A stretch of DNA of 64,000 nucleotides from Paenochrobactrum gallinarii (GTDB taxonomy: Bacteria > Pseudomonadota > Alphaproteobacteria > Rhizobiales > Rhizobiaceae): contig NZ_JACIIU010000003.1 of the NCBI RefSeq assembly GCF_014205685.1, positions 248,001 through 312,000 on the forward strand, in the 5' to 3' direction. Numbering within the stretch: position 1 is the stretch's first letter; the number at the start of each line of letters is the position of its first letter. Positions 44,177 to 54,095 of this stretch are shown here, in pieces. Both the position numbers and the translations under genes were made by a program. The notes below the pieces were generated by a model. That model was not told the DNA's origin. It searched no databases and was given only the letters and a program-made list of their open reading frames with translations.

Positions 44177-45925
44177 ATGACGGCCAATAATGTGCTTGAA
44201 GAAGCGTCTGAAAATACCAATCAGGGCGCAACAGATAAAATCTGGCTAAAATCCTATGCACCTGAAGTGCCGGAGAATCTCCCTTCTCCCGCATTCAACT
44301 CTATTCCGGCCATGATTGCCGATGCCTGTAAACGCTTTGAGGACAGGCCGGCTTTCACCTGCATGGATAAATCCCTGACCTATCGTGCGCTGCATGAGCA
44401 ATCAGGCTGGCTGGCCGCATGGCTCAGCGCCAAAGGACTGGTTAAAGGCGACCGTGTTGCCGTGATGATGCCCAATATTCTGCAATATCCGCTCAGTATT
44501 GCCGCTATTTTGCGTGCCGGACTGGTGGTGGTGAATATCAATCCGCTTTACACCCCGCGCGAGCTGGCACAGCAGCTGAATGATGCCGGTGCCAAAGCCA
44601 TCATCATATTAGAAAACTTTGCCGGCACGCTGGAAAAAGCGCTGCCTGAAATTAAAATTCCGGAGCTGCAACAGCCGCATATTCTGGTGGCCAGCATGGG
44701 CGATATGCACGGGCTGAAAGGGCATTTGATTAATCTGGTGGTGCGCCGCGTTAAAAAACTGGTGCCGCAATGGCATTTACCCAATCACACCCGCTTTAAA
44801 ACCGCGCTCAATACCGGGCGCTCAATGGCCGTGCCGATGCCGATTTTAAAAAGCTCTGATCTGGCTTTTTTACAATATACGGGCGGAACCACCGGTGTTT
44901 CCAAAGGGGCTATGCTCAGCCACGGCAATATTCTGGCCAATCTTGACCAGATGCGGCTTTGGCTGGATGTCGCCTATCGCATCAAGGGCAAGCCTGAGGA
45001 TGTCAATTATATTTGTGCCTTGCCGCTTTATCATGTCTTTGCGCTCACCGTGAATGCGATGATCGGCATCCAGCAGGGTGCGCGCAATATTCTCATCCCC
45101 AATCCGCGTGACATCAAAGCCTTTGTCAAAGAGCTGCAAAAATATCCGTTTCATATTTTTCCGGCACTCAACACCCTGTTCAACGCTTTGATGAACAATC
45201 CGGATTTTAAAAACCTCGATTTCAAACCGCTGATCCTCACCCTTGGTGGTGGCATGGCGGTGCAAAAGCCTGTTGCTGAGCGCTGGCAACAAATGACCGG
45301 CTGCTTGATTACCGAAGGTTATGGGCTTTCTGAAACCTCGCCGGTTGTGGCCGCCAATGGTTTGGATGCCACGCAATTTACCGGCACCATCGGCCTGCCG
45401 ATGCCCTCCACCGAAATCGCCATTCTGGATGATGAAGGTGCGCATCTGCCGCTTGGAGAAATCGGCGAAATTTGTGTGCGCGGACCACAATTAATGCTCG
45501 GCTACTGGAAGCGTGATGACGATACGGCTCGCTCAATTACCAAACATGGTTTCTTCCGTACCGGCGATTTAGGCTTCATGGATGAAAAAGGCTACACAAA
45601 AATTGTCGACCGCAAAAAGGATATGATCCTTGTTTCCGGCTTCAATGTTTATCCCAACGAGCTGGAAGAAGTTCTGGTCGCCCATGACGGCATTAAAGAA
45701 GCGGCTGCCATTGGTGTGCCGGATGCCATTTCGGGCGAAGTGGTCAAACTCTTTATTGTGCGGAAAAATCCGGAGCTGAGGGAAGAAGACGTAAAGGCCT
45801 ATTGTGCCGAGCGCCTGACCAATTACAAGCGCCCGCGCATGATTGAGTTTCGTGACGAATTGCCGAAAAGTAATGTCGGTAAAATTCTGCGCCGTAAATT
45901 ACGCGACGAAAGTTCAAGCGAATAA
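44177..45925 (+). CDS. fadD: Long-chain fatty acid-CoA ligase
   Basis: A 582-residue adenylate-forming enzyme. Motifs: the P-loop-like YTGGTTGVSKGAML near residue 236, GYGLSETSPV near 377, the hinge YTKIVDRKKDMILVSGFNVYPNELEEV near 473-500, and the catalytic Lys in SNVGKILRRKLRD at the C-terminus. It activates fatty acids to acyl-CoA by an acyl-adenylate. An AAGGAGGA sits well upstream (44107), not next to the start. The stop overlaps the convergent HAD gene by 12 bp. It is probably unrelated to anthranilate activation. Confidence 0.93.
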   Translation: MTANNVLEEASENTNQGATDKIWLKSYAPEVPENLPSPAFNSIPAMIADACKRFEDRPAFTCMDKSLTYRALHEQSGWLAAWLSAKGLVKGDRVAVMMPNILQYPLSIAAILRAGLVVVNINPLYTPRELAQQLNDAGAKAIIILENFAGTLEKALPEIKIPELQQPHILVASMGDMHGLKGHLINLVVRRVKKLVPQWHLPNHTRFKTALNTGRSMAVPMPILKSSDLAFLQYTGGTTGVSKGAMLSHGNILANLDQMRLWLDVAYRIKGKPEDVNYICALPLYHVFALTVNAMIGIQQGARNILIPNPRDIKAFVKELQKYPFHIFPALNTLFNALMNNPDFKNLDFKPLILTLGGGMAVQKPVAERWQQMTGCLITEGYGLSETSPVVAANGLDATQFTGTIGLPMPSTEIAILDDEGAHLPLGEIGEICVRGPQLMLGYWKRDDDTARSITKHGFFRTGDLGFMDEKGYTKIVDRKKDMILVSGFNVYPNELEEVLVAHDGIKEAAAIGVPDAISGEVVKLFIVRKNPELREEDVKAYCAERLTNYKRPRMIEFRDELPKSNVGKILRRKLRDESSSE

Positions 45926-46651
45926 AGCCGGAATATCAGCAACAGACGGCAGAACAATATCGGCGAGCGGCTCTAAAATATCCGCTCCCGCATTGCCGGA
46001 AAGCACCCCAATGCTCAAACCGGCCTGTGCCGCATGGGCTGCTTCCATATCATGGCTATTATCGCCGACCATGGCCAGCTGCGACAGTTCAAGGCCGTGT
46101 TCTTCAGCAAAATAGATCAGCGGATCAGCAAAAGGTTTGGGTCGCGCTGCCGTGTCATAGCCGATAAAGCCCGCGAAAAAGTGATCAATGCCGAGCAATT
46201 GCGCGGTTTTTAGCGCTCCCGCTTCGGAATCATTAGTGCAAATGCCTAAGATGAAGCCCTGTGCATGCAGTGCTTCCAAGGTTTCATAGAGGCCATCAAC
46301 TGCCACCGCAGAGCGCGGGCCCGCCTCAAGGCTGGCCTGATTATAGTGCGCAACAATTGCTGCTTGCGCGGCCATATCGGCATAGGGGTGCCAAAGCGCC
46401 ACCATTTCCTCAACTGTTCCCGCCGCAATCACTGAATTGCCACGAAAGCGTTTGGCTTCCCAATCGTAACCGCCAATATCCATCAGGTGACGGGCTTTTG
46501 CTTCATCCCCATCGGCGGCTTTTTCAGCCATAGCATAAGAGAACGCAAACCATGTGCGTTCAAAATCAATCAATGTGCCATCCTTATCAAACAGGATGGC
46601 ACGGATAGATTTAAGCTTGTCGGCCAGTTCACTCATGCTTCCAAAGCTCAT
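45914..46651 (-). CDS. HAD-superfamily phosphatase (phosphoglycolate phosphatase-like)
   Basis: A 245-residue HAD hydrolase. Motif I is ILFDKDGTLIDF near residue 20 with both Asp residues, motif II GICTNDSEAGALKTAQLLG, and motif III/IV PFADPLIYF... with MVGDNSHDMEAAHAAQAG. The cap domain between I and II is helical, as in Gph-type enzymes. Substrate is uncertain. Its start overlaps the stop of the upstream gene (TAATG), so the two are translated together. An ATG at 46636 is an alternative start. Confidence 0.88.
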   Translation of the reverse strand: MSFGSMSELADKLKSIRAILFDKDGTLIDFERTWFAFSYAMAEKAADGDEAKARHLMDIGGYDWEAKRFRGNSVIAAGTVEEMVALWHPYADMAAQAAIVAHYNQASLEAGPRSAVAVDGLYETLEALHAQGFILGICTNDSEAGALKTAQLLGIDHFFAGFIGYDTAARPKPFADPLIYFAEEHGLELSQLAMVGDNSHDMEAAHAAQAGLSIGVLSGNAGADILEPLADIVLPSVADIPALFA

Positions 46652-47712
46652 TATGCCTCTAAGGCTCCGGCACGTTTGATGACCGCAGATGGCTTGTCGC
46701 CCAGCAGTTTCAACACATCATCACCACGGCGCAAATAGCGCAATGAGCGGCGCGTTAAAATGCGCCCTGCCTGCGGAGCCGTCAGCACAATATCACCTTC
46801 CGGGTTTCCAGGCAGCGTGACGATTGTTGCAAGTTTGGCACCTTCGCTCACCACATCACCAGGCTTCACATGAAAGAAAACCATGCCGCCTTGTGGTGCG
46901 CGGATCATTTCCACATGGGTAAGCGGCGTTACAAGCCCCTGATAATCAAGGTTTAATTGAACGGATGCATCTTCAACCACACCGCGATGCACCAGAAACT
47001 TATAAAGTCCGGCGGCATCTTCTGCCCCCTGCTCGGCATAAACATCGCTTAAGCCGCGAAACTCGACAGTCGTGACAGCGCGGCGTTTCATATTGCGTTT
47101 GTCAGCTGGTATTTGCAAAACAGGATGAGCGCAAGCCTCTTCAAAGGCAGCATCAGCGGTTGTATCCCACGCCAGAATAGCGGTGCAATTAAGCGCTACA
47201 GCCAAATCCTTCATATCTTCGACGAAGTCTTCAGCAATATAAAGATAGTTTTCGCTCTCATCATCGCAGTGCAGATCCAGCACAATATCATGCGGCAATG
47301 CAAGGCGCAGCAGAGCCGCCTTCAAGCGCTTAATCAGTGCTTCAGGTGCATCCGGTTGCGGCAGATCTGATGTGTCAAAATCCGGCAACAGCGGAAAAGC
47401 GCGATTGAAATTGACGGCCGAAAATGTGTCAAAACGACCTTGATGCTGGTAAGCCTGCCATTGGTTGGATGCAACCGGATTGGCCTGCGGCACCAAGGTA
47501 ATATTGCCTTTAATACGCCCTTCATCGGCTGCTTTTTGCAACATAGGCACCAGAAAATGAAGTGCTGCCTGACCCGGTAATTCGCCGCCATGAAGGGACG
47601 ATTGCAGATAGGCGCTTGCTGCTTGTTCATCACTGCCTGAAAAGCGCAAAACACGCAGTTCAATTTCATTACCCGGCACATCACCGGCAAATTTAATCAA
47701 TTCCGTCTTCAT
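46651..47712 (-). CDS. Succinylglutamate desuccinylase/aspartoacylase family protein
   Basis: A 353-residue zinc-dependent amidohydrolase of the M14-like AstE/ASPA family. The zinc site is in QSSLHGGELPGQAALHFL (His and Glu, near residue 40), the RNF-type VNFNRAFPLLPDF is near 115, and VLDLHCDDESENYLY supplies the third ligand near 167. The C-terminal third looks like a beta-barrel (PQGGMVFFHVKPGDVVSEGAKLA). It removes an acyl group from an amino acid or related compound; which one is unknown. It is coupled to the downstream HAD gene. Confidence 0.87.
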   Translation of the reverse strand: MKTELIKFAGDVPGNEIELRVLRFSGSDEQAASAYLQSSLHGGELPGQAALHFLVPMLQKAADEGRIKGNITLVPQANPVASNQWQAYQHQGRFDTFSAVNFNRAFPLLPDFDTSDLPQPDAPEALIKRLKAALLRLALPHDIVLDLHCDDESENYLYIAEDFVEDMKDLAVALNCTAILAWDTTADAAFEEACAHPVLQIPADKRNMKRRAVTTVEFRGLSDVYAEQGAEDAAGLYKFLVHRGVVEDASVQLNLDYQGLVTPLTHVEMIRAPQGGMVFFHVKPGDVVSEGAKLATIVTLPGNPEGDIVLTAPQAGRILTRRSLRYLRRGDDVLKLLGDKPSAVIKRAGALEA

Positions 47713-47780
47713 GAAACCTCAGCGCTCCTCCATGCCCGATTTGCCGGTTCGAACTGAACCGGCAATATTTTCCGACAATG

Positions 47781-49430
47781 TCAGCTTTTACGTCGTGCAT
47801 GCAAGTGGCTAACCAGCCCTTGCGTTGAACTGTCACGATTTCCGACCGGTTTGTCACCCGTCACCACATCGAGCAATTCGGTGGCAAGCTCCTTACCAAG
47901 CTCCACGCCCCATTGGTCAAACGCATTGATGCCAAACAATTGCGCTTCAACAAACACACGATGTTCATAGAGCGCGATCAAACGACCAAGCGCAAATGGT
48001 GTCAGCAGATCGTGGACAATCGTCACCGAAGGTCGATTGCCGGAAAACACCCGATGCGGCGCGATTTTTTCAGCTACCGCTTCATCCATGCCTTTGGCCA
48101 GCAATTGCGCGCGTGCTTCTTCCAATGTTCGGCCTTTCATCAAGGCTTCAGATTGCGCCAAACAATTGGCAAGCAGCATTTCATGCTGATGATCAAGCTG
48201 CGGCTCATGCGACTTGCAACCGACAATAAATTCCAGCGGAATTGTATCTGTGCCCTGATGCAGCAACTGGAAGAAAGCATGCTGACCATTGGTGCCGGGC
48301 TCACCCCACACAACCGGCCCTGTCGGCCCTTTAACAGGCGAGCCATCCAGCATCACGCTTTTGCCGTTCGATTCCATATCCAACTGCTGCAAATAGGCAG
48401 GCAGACGTGCAAGGCGCTGATCATAAGGAATAACGGCGCGGCTGGTATAATTGCAAATCGCGCGGTGCCAATAGCCAATCAGCCCCAGCACAACCGGCAT
48501 ATTTTCAAGCAAAGGTGCTTCGCGGAAATGCTTATCCATCGCGTGGCCACCGGCCAGCATCTGCGCAAAATTTGTCCGACCAACTGCAATCATCACCGGC
48601 AAACCGATAGCTGACCACACCGAATATCGCCCGCCAACCCAGTCCCAGAAACCAAACACACGGGCTTCATCAATGCCAAATTCGGCCACTTTATCTAAAG
48701 CGGTGGAAACCGCTGCAAAGTGAGAAGACACCGCCGCCTCCCCTAAACTTTCAGCAATCCATTGACGCGCTGTCTGCGCATTGGTCATGGTTTCAATGGT
48801 AGTGAAGGTTTTAGAGGCAATGATGATCAGCGTTGTCGCCGGATTAAGTGGCGCTAATATATCGGCAATATGCGCACCATCAATATTGGAGACAAAATGC
48901 GCACGCGGCCCGTCATGATAAGGCGCAAGCGCAAGTGTGGCCATCACCGGCCCCAGATCGGAACCACCAATACCAATATTGACAATATCAGTGAAAGCTT
49001 CGCCATTGGCGCCTTTCAAAGTGCCGGAGCGAACTGCTTCGGCAAAGTCACCCATGCGTGACAATGTCTCTTTAACGTCGGGCAGCACATTTTCACCATC
49101 CACCAAGATGGCATCCGATGTTGTGTCGCGCAGAGCCACATGCAGAACAGCACGGTTTTCGCTTACATTGATCGGCTCACCTGCAAACATGGCAGCGCGA
49201 CGCCCTTCCACGTCGCAGGACTTGGCAAGAGCCGCCAAAAGCTGCATAGTCTCTTCATTGATCAGGCATTTTGACCAGTCGAATAGCAGGTCATCCAATT
49301 GCAATGAGAACGATTTAAACCGATTTAAATTTTCGGCAAAAACTTTGCGCATGTCTTTTGGTGCAGACGTGTCCCAATGGTTTTTAAGCGCTGCAACTGC
49401 CTCGGTTACCTGAGCTTCATTCCGTGCCAT
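47781..49430 (-). CDS. pgi: Glucose-6-phosphate isomerase
   Basis: A 549-residue phosphoglucose isomerase. Motifs: [18 protein letters not shown] near residue 152, [19 protein letters not shown] near 208, [19 protein letters not shown] near 268, [10 protein letters not shown], and the C-terminal signature region [16 protein letters not shown] near 505. It interconverts glucose- and fructose-6-phosphate. Full length and canonical. It has its own spacer on both sides, although the AstE-like and HAD genes follow on the same strand. Confidence 0.97.
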   Translation of the reverse strand: MARNEAQVTEAVAALKNHWDTSAPKDMRKVFAENLNRFKSFSLQLDDLLFDWSKCLINEETMQLLAALAKSCDVEGRRAAMFAGEPINVSENRAVLHVALRDTTSDAILVDGENVLPDVKETLSRMGDFAEAVRSGTLKGANGEAFTDIVNIGIGGSDLGPVMATLALAPYHDGPRAHFVSNIDGAHIADILAPLNPATTLIIIASKTFTTIETMTNAQTARQWIAESLGEAAVSSHFAAVSTALDKVAEFGIDEARVFGFWDWVGGRYSVWSAIGLPVMIAVGRTNFAQMLAGGHAMDKHFREAPLLENMPVVLGLIGYWHRAICNYTSRAVIPYDQRLARLPAYLQQLDMESNGKSVMLDGSPVKGPTGPVVWGEPGTNGQHAFFQLLHQGTDTIPLEFIVGCKSHEPQLDHQHEMLLANCLAQSEALMKGRTLEEARAQLLAKGMDEAVAEKIAPHRVFSGNRPSVTIVHDLLTPFALGRLIALYEHRVFVEAQLFGINAFDQWGVELGKELATELLDVVTGDKPVGNRDSSTQGLVSHLHARRKS

Positions 49431-49629
49431 TTAACAACTCCCGAATCAAATTTGCCCCGACTGTAAACTAAACTGCACAAGTTTAGTATTTTGTTGGCGT
49501 GTTTTCGTAATCATTTCAAAAGAAACACAAAAACACCCGTTACAGCTGGTAATCAATCGCCATCGGCTACATTTATAACCGAGTTTAATACTTATAATAT
49601 GAAGTCTGAATAGCAAAAGTGGAGATATT

Positions 49630-50091
49630 ATGGATCTGACCGGTGAAGAGCGTATTACCGCCCCTCGTGAAGCGGTGTGGAATGCACTCAATGATATTGA
49701 AACGCTGAAGGCTTGTATTCCGGGCTGCGACAATTTGGAGCGAATCAATGAGCATCAAATCAGAGCTGGCATAAAGGTGAGTTTTGGGGTCATGAAAGTC
49801 GGCTTTCACGGGCTTTTGGAACTCTCCAACATGGTGCCGCCGCACTCTTACACCATCTCAGGAAAAGGCGAAGGAACGCTTGCCGGTTTTGCTGAAGGGG
49901 CAGCCGATGTGCGCCTCACGCAAGATGGCAATGAGACAATTTTATCCTATGAAATTCAAGGGGATGCCGGTGGGAAAATTGCCCAGATCGGCACCCGTAT
50001 TTTAGGATCAGCCGCACGAAAAATTGCCGATCGTTTTTTTGCCAATATCGGCGCTGCGGCTGCGGCACAGGCCGAAAAATCAGACCAGTAA
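49630..50091 (+). CDS. CoxG-family (SRPBCC) protein
   Basis: A 153-residue START/SRPBCC-fold protein. MDLTGEERITAPREAVWNALNDIETLKACIPGCDNLERI and GEGTLAGFAEGAADVRL are the signatures of CoxG, carbon-monoxide-dehydrogenase subunit G. CoxG proteins are thought to bind lipids or quinones and link molybdenum dehydrogenases to the membrane. No coxLMS-type dehydrogenase is encoded in the window, so it appears as an orphan. A GGAG site precedes the start. Confidence 0.88.
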   Translation: MDLTGEERITAPREAVWNALNDIETLKACIPGCDNLERINEHQIRAGIKVSFGVMKVGFHGLLELSNMVPPHSYTISGKGEGTLAGFAEGAADVRLTQDGNETILSYEIQGDAGGKIAQIGTRILGSAARKIADRFFANIGAAAAAQAEKSDQ

Positions 50092-50157
50092 TTCTCAAAA
50101 ACAGTACCCGCAATTTTTGCCCATAAAAAGTATGGACGGGTCATTTTGTGTCAATAA

Positions 50158-50173
50158 TTGACCAATTGATAAA
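50158..50173. promoter_or_regulatory. Candidate RutR operator upstream of preT
   Basis: TTGACCAATTGATAAA matches the E. coli RutR palindrome (TTGACCA-NN-TGGTCAA): one perfect half-site and 4 of 7 positions in the other. Position is right for controlling preTA, about 190 bp before the start, with a structured leader between. Confidence 0.45.
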
Positions 50174-50364
50174 AAATTTGACCTTCTGAAAAAATCTGTC
50201 ATGCTGATTATCAGAATAAGCATTCTCCCATCTCAGAAAGCTTAAAGCTTCGGGAGAAGCTAAACCTGAAGGGACAAGGCGGAATAACCGCCACCCGCAC
50301 ATAGAAAGCCGGCGTTCAAAAAGGAACGGCGCCGCCTGAACTTAAAAATGGGAGATGCGATCTG

Positions 50365-51852
50365 ATGGGATCAGCAGATAATACATCTATTCGAGCAGAA
50401 AACTCGCCAAACCAGCCCGACATCAAATCGGCGCGGTTAGACATGTCTGCCTATGCAGATGTCTTTGATGATCTGCATCCGCCACTCACACATCATGAAG
50501 CGATTGTAGAGGCGGATCGGTGCTATTTTTGCCATGATGCTCCGTGCATGACTGCATGCCCGACCAGCATCGATATTCCGCTCTTTATTCGCCAAATCTC
50601 GGCTGAAAATCCAAAAGGTGCGGCGAAAACCATTCTTTCCGAGAATATTCTCGGCGGCATGTGCGCCCGCGTTTGCCCAACCGAAACCTTGTGCGAAGAA
50701 GCCTGTGTGCGTGAAACCGCCGAAGGCAAGCCGGTTAAAATCGGCCTTCTCCAGCGTTTTGCCACCGATGAGCTGATGGAAGACGGCAAACATCCGTTCA
50801 AACGTGCAGCTTCCACCGGCAAAAGCATTGCCGTTGTCGGTGCTGGCCCTGCCGGTCTTTCCGCTGCACACCGCCTTGCCATGCATGGTCATGAAGTCAG
50901 CATTTTTGAAGCCCGCCCGAAAGGCGGCGGCCTCAATGAATATGGTATTGCCGCCTATAAAACTGTTGATGATTTTGCTGCCCGCGAACTGGAATTCGTG
51001 CTGAAAATCGGTGGCATCAACATCAATTATAATAAAGCTTTAGGCCGCGATATTTCGCTTGATTCCCTGAAATCCGGCTATGATGCCACTTTCCTTGGCA
51101 TGGGTTTGCCTGGTGTCAATGGTTTGGGACTTGACGGCGAAGATGCATCCAATGTGATGGATGCGGTTGATTATATCGGCCAGCTTCGCCAAGCCAAAGA
51201 CCTCTCCAAACTTCCGGTCGGACGCAATGTCGTAGTGATTGGTGGTGGGATGACCGCCATTGATATTGCAATCCAGATCAAGCTTTTGGGCGCTGAAAAT
51301 GTCACCATCGCCTATCGCCGTGGTCAGGAACATATGAATGCCAGTGCCTATGAGCAGGAATTGGCGCAGGTTCATGGGGTCAATATCCGCCATTGGGTAC
51401 AGCCTTCAAGCCTGACCCGCAATGCGGATGGTACTGTCAGCCATATGGTGCTGGAATATACTACCCAAAAAGATGGCAAACTCACCGGCACCGGCGAAAC
51501 CATCACGCTTAAAGCCGATCAGGTTTTCAAAGCAATCGGACAGAACTTCCTGGCCGAACCACTGGGTAAAACCGGCGTGGCGCTCGCCAAAGGCCGTATC
51601 AAAGTGGATGAGCACAGACGCACATCCGTTGAAAGTATCTGGGCTGGCGGCGACTGCGTCGAAGGCGGCGAAGACCTCACCGTTGCATCGGTTGAAGACG
51701 GTAAAGTTGCAGCTGAATCCATTCATCGTGCCTTGATGAACCTGCCTGATGCAGTTGCTGGCTTTGCCGATGCGGTGCTTTCCGCTCAGGGCGGCGCCAA
51801 TAACGGCCAGCGTAATATTCAAGGGCCTGCACCAATCGAGTGGGCACGCTGA
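50365..51852 (+). CDS. preT: Dihydropyrimidine dehydrogenase (NAD+), PreT subunit
   Basis: A 495-residue flavoprotein. The N-terminal Fe-S region has CYFCHDAPCMTACPTSIDIPLFI and GGMCARVCPTETLCEEACV (about residues 52-118). FAD binding follows at VVGAGPAGLSAAHRLA near 155 and an NAD site at VVIGGGMTAIDIAIQ near 293; TVASVEDGKVAAESIH closes it. It feeds electrons from NADH to PreA, which reduces uracil or thymine to the dihydro form. Together PreT and PreA mirror the two halves of mammalian dihydropyrimidine dehydrogenase. preA follows after 79 bp. Confidence 0.94.
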   Translation: MGSADNTSIRAENSPNQPDIKSARLDMSAYADVFDDLHPPLTHHEAIVEADRCYFCHDAPCMTACPTSIDIPLFIRQISAENPKGAAKTILSENILGGMCARVCPTETLCEEACVRETAEGKPVKIGLLQRFATDELMEDGKHPFKRAASTGKSIAVVGAGPAGLSAAHRLAMHGHEVSIFEARPKGGGLNEYGIAAYKTVDDFAARELEFVLKIGGININYNKALGRDISLDSLKSGYDATFLGMGLPGVNGLGLDGEDASNVMDAVDYIGQLRQAKDLSKLPVGRNVVVIGGGMTAIDIAIQIKLLGAENVTIAYRRGQEHMNASAYEQELAQVHGVNIRHWVQPSSLTRNADGTVSHMVLEYTTQKDGKLTGTGETITLKADQVFKAIGQNFLAEPLGKTGVALAKGRIKVDEHRRTSVESIWAGGDCVEGGEDLTVASVEDGKVAAESIHRALMNLPDAVAGFADAVLSAQGGANNGQRNIQGPAPIEWAR

Positions 51853-51931
51853 TTTTCTTTCATCCAAGGTTTTTAAAAGCGGCCGCAAGAGCCGCTGAAA
51901 ACCGGCAAGTCGTATTAGGGGAATTTCGACA

Positions 51932-53242
51932 ATGGCTGACCTTTCCACCAATTTTCTCGGGATCAAGTCACCCAATCCGTTTTGGCTGGCTTCTGCCCCG
52001 CCAACCGATAAAGCCTATAACGTAGAGCGTGCATTCAAGGCAGGCTGGGGCGGCGTTGTATGGAAAACTCTGGGCTCTGAAGGCCCGCCGGTTGTTAACG
52101 TCAACGGCCCGCGTTATGGCGCGATCTATAGTGCCGACCGCCGCCTCATCGGCTTGAACAATATCGAATTGATTACCGATCGCTCGCTGGAAATCAACTT
52201 ACGCGAGATGAAGGAAATCAAGCGCCGCTGGCCGGATCGTGCCCTCATTGCCTCCATCATGGTGCCATGTGAGGAAGAAGCATGGAAAGCCATTCTGCCA
52301 CTGGTGGAAGAAACCGGCGCAGACGGTATTGAGCTGAACTTCGGCTGTCCGCACGGCATGAGCGAGCGCGGCATGGGTGCGGCTGTTGGTCAGGTGCCGG
52401 AATATGTCGGCATGGTGGTGAAGTGGTGTAAGCAATATACGCGAATGCCGGTGATCACCAAACTCACACCCAACATCACCGACATCCGTTATCCGGCGCG
52501 CAATGCTTTTGCCAATGGCACGGATGCTGTGTCACTGATCAACACGATCAACTCGATCACCAGTGTTAATCTTGACAGTTTTGCACCTGAACCAACCATT
52601 GACGGGCGCGGTTCCCACGGCGGCTATTGCGGCCCTGCGGTCAAGCCGATTGCGCTCAATATGGTGGCGGAGATTGCCCGTGATCCGGAAACCGCCGGTC
52701 GCCCGATTTCCGGCATTGGCGGCGTATCGACATGGCGCGATGCAGCTGAATTCATCTCACTTGGTTGCGGCACTGTGCAGGTTTGTACCGCTGCTATGAC
52801 CTATGGTTTCAAAATCGTTCAGGAAATGATCGATGGCCTGTCTGACTGGATGGACAGCAAGGGCTTTGAAACACTGGATGATTTCCGTGGTCGTGCTGTG
52901 CCGAATGTTACCGATTGGCGCTATCTCAACCTCAACTATGTCACCAAAGCCAAGATCAATCAGGATCTTTGCATCAAATGTGGCCGCTGCTTTGCTGCTT
53001 GTGAAGATACATCGCATCAGGCGATTACCTCACTGGTAGACGGTGCCCGTCACTTTGAAGTGATTGATGAGGAATGCGTTGGCTGCAATCTCTGCGTCAA
53101 TGTCTGCCCGGTCAATGATTGTATCACGATGGAGCCGATCAGTGGCTTTGATCCGCGCACAAAAGCGCCGATCGATCCGAACTATGCCAACTGGACAACC
53201 CATCCGAACAATCCGATGGCAACAACGGAAGCGGCAGAGTAA
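51932..53242 (+). CDS. preA: Dihydropyrimidine dehydrogenase (NAD+), PreA subunit
   Basis: A 436-residue protein. The first 300 residues are a dihydroorotate-dehydrogenase-like FMN barrel (LGIKSPNPFWLASAPPTDKAYN, ELNFGCPHGMSERGMGAAVGQ, GGYCGPAVKPIALNMV, ISGIGGVSTWRDAAEFISLG). The C-terminus has two ferredoxin-type [4Fe-4S] motifs, CIKCGRCFAACEDTSHQAI and CVGCNLCVNVCPVNDCI. First step of reductive pyrimidine degradation. A ten-base run of C follows 4 bases after the stop. Confidence 0.95.
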   Translation: MADLSTNFLGIKSPNPFWLASAPPTDKAYNVERAFKAGWGGVVWKTLGSEGPPVVNVNGPRYGAIYSADRRLIGLNNIELITDRSLEINLREMKEIKRRWPDRALIASIMVPCEEEAWKAILPLVEETGADGIELNFGCPHGMSERGMGAAVGQVPEYVGMVVKWCKQYTRMPVITKLTPNITDIRYPARNAFANGTDAVSLINTINSITSVNLDSFAPEPTIDGRGSHGGYCGPAVKPIALNMVAEIARDPETAGRPISGIGGVSTWRDAAEFISLGCGTVQVCTAAMTYGFKIVQEMIDGLSDWMDSKGFETLDDFRGRAVPNVTDWRYLNLNYVTKAKINQDLCIKCGRCFAACEDTSHQAITSLVDGARHFEVIDEECVGCNLCVNVCPVNDCITMEPISGFDPRTKAPIDPNYANWTTHPNNPMATTEAAE

Positions 53243-53246
53243 AACT

Positions 53247-53256
53247 CCCCCCCCCC
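53247..53256. repeat. Homopolymer tract of ten C
   Basis: Ten consecutive C directly after the preA stop. It is outside coding sequence; its length may vary or be a sequencing artefact. Confidence 0.8.
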
Positions 53257-53264
53257 GAAGACCG

Positions 53265-53296
53265 GCAGGGCATGGTGGTAAAACATCATGCCCTGC
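53265..53296 (+). terminator. Hairpin after preA
   Basis: GCAGGGCATGGTG pairs with CATCATGCCCTGC (one G-T type mismatch), loop of 6. There is no T run on plus, so it may stabilise the 3' end or be a Rho-assisted terminator. Confidence 0.5.
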
Positions 53297-53414
53297 ATAT
53301 AGGTGTCATTAAAGCCATGTTTTGATTGTGCCGGCAATCCTTTGAGCAAGCCAGAGCCTTAAACCTTAGCCTGTTGCAAGGCTTGCAATGACAGCTTGGA
53401 GAACGGCAAAAAAA

Positions 53415-54095
53415 TCATAAAGAACGCGGCTTGATACCGTTGAGAACAATGCCGACGACAGCCTCTGCGGTTTCTGCACGGAAGGAAGCAGTGTCAGCTT
53501 TTTCGCCCATAATAGCGCGAACCTGCACGTCAAAATCGGAATAATGCTGTGTCATTGCCCAAATGGTGAAAATCAAATGATAAGGATCAACAGGCGCTAT
53601 TCGTTTTTCAGCAATCCAACGCTTGATCACCTGAGCTTTGCCATCCACCAATTCACGCAGATGGGTTTTCAAAAATGTGCCGATAGCAGGCGCGCCATGC
53701 ATAATTTCATTAGCGAAAAGACGCGATGCTTCCGGCTTGCTTTCCGACATTTCCAGTTTGCGGACAATATATTTTTTCAGCTCTTCCAGCGGGTCGCCCT
53801 CAGGATCAATTTCCTCGAAAGGGCGCAACCACTCCACCAGCGTATCTTCCAAAACATTCACATATATATGCTGTTTACGCGGGAAATAATACAAAAGATT
53901 GGGCTTCGACATGCCCGCTTTTTCAGCGATCTGATCCAGCGTCGAGCCCCTGAAACCAAAGGCCGAAAACACGTCCAGTGCGGCATCCAGAATGATGCGC
54001 CGGTTGATACTCTGAATGCGCGTTTCGCTTTCAGGAGTATCGCTTTTTTTACGCCTTGCGCCTTTACGGGCAGCAGTGGGGGCGGCTGTGGCCAT
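53415..54095 (-). CDS. rutR: RutR, TetR-family pyrimidine regulator
   Basis: A 226-residue TetR-family protein. The helix-turn-helix is IILDAALDVFSAFGFRGSTLDQIAEKAGMSKPNLLYYFPRKQHIY, the strongly conserved RutR-type sequence; the ligand half (LFANEIMHGAPAIGTFLKTHLRELVDGK and IFTIWAMTQHYSDFDVQV) also matches RutR. Uracil or thymine binding should release it from DNA. The ATG at 54095 has an AGAAGGTG site; a longer frame to 54176 would run over the operator at 54169. It lies between the preTA and hydrolase genes and is divergent from the latter. Confidence 0.92.
   Translation of the reverse strand: MATAAPTAARKGARRKKSDTPESETRIQSINRRIILDAALDVFSAFGFRGSTLDQIAEKAGMSKPNLLYYFPRKQHIYVNVLEDTLVEWLRPFEEIDPEGDPLEELKKYIVRKLEMSESKPEASRLFANEIMHGAPAIGTFLKTHLRELVDGKAQVIKRWIAEKRIAPVDPYHLIFTIWAMTQHYSDFDVQVRAIMGEKADTASFRAETAEAVVGIVLNGIKPRSL

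Noticed and set aside
44177-45925. FadD as the missing ligase of the anthraniloyl-CoA operon
   Set aside because: Its motifs and length fit long-chain acyl-CoA ligases and it is 17 kb from the operon.
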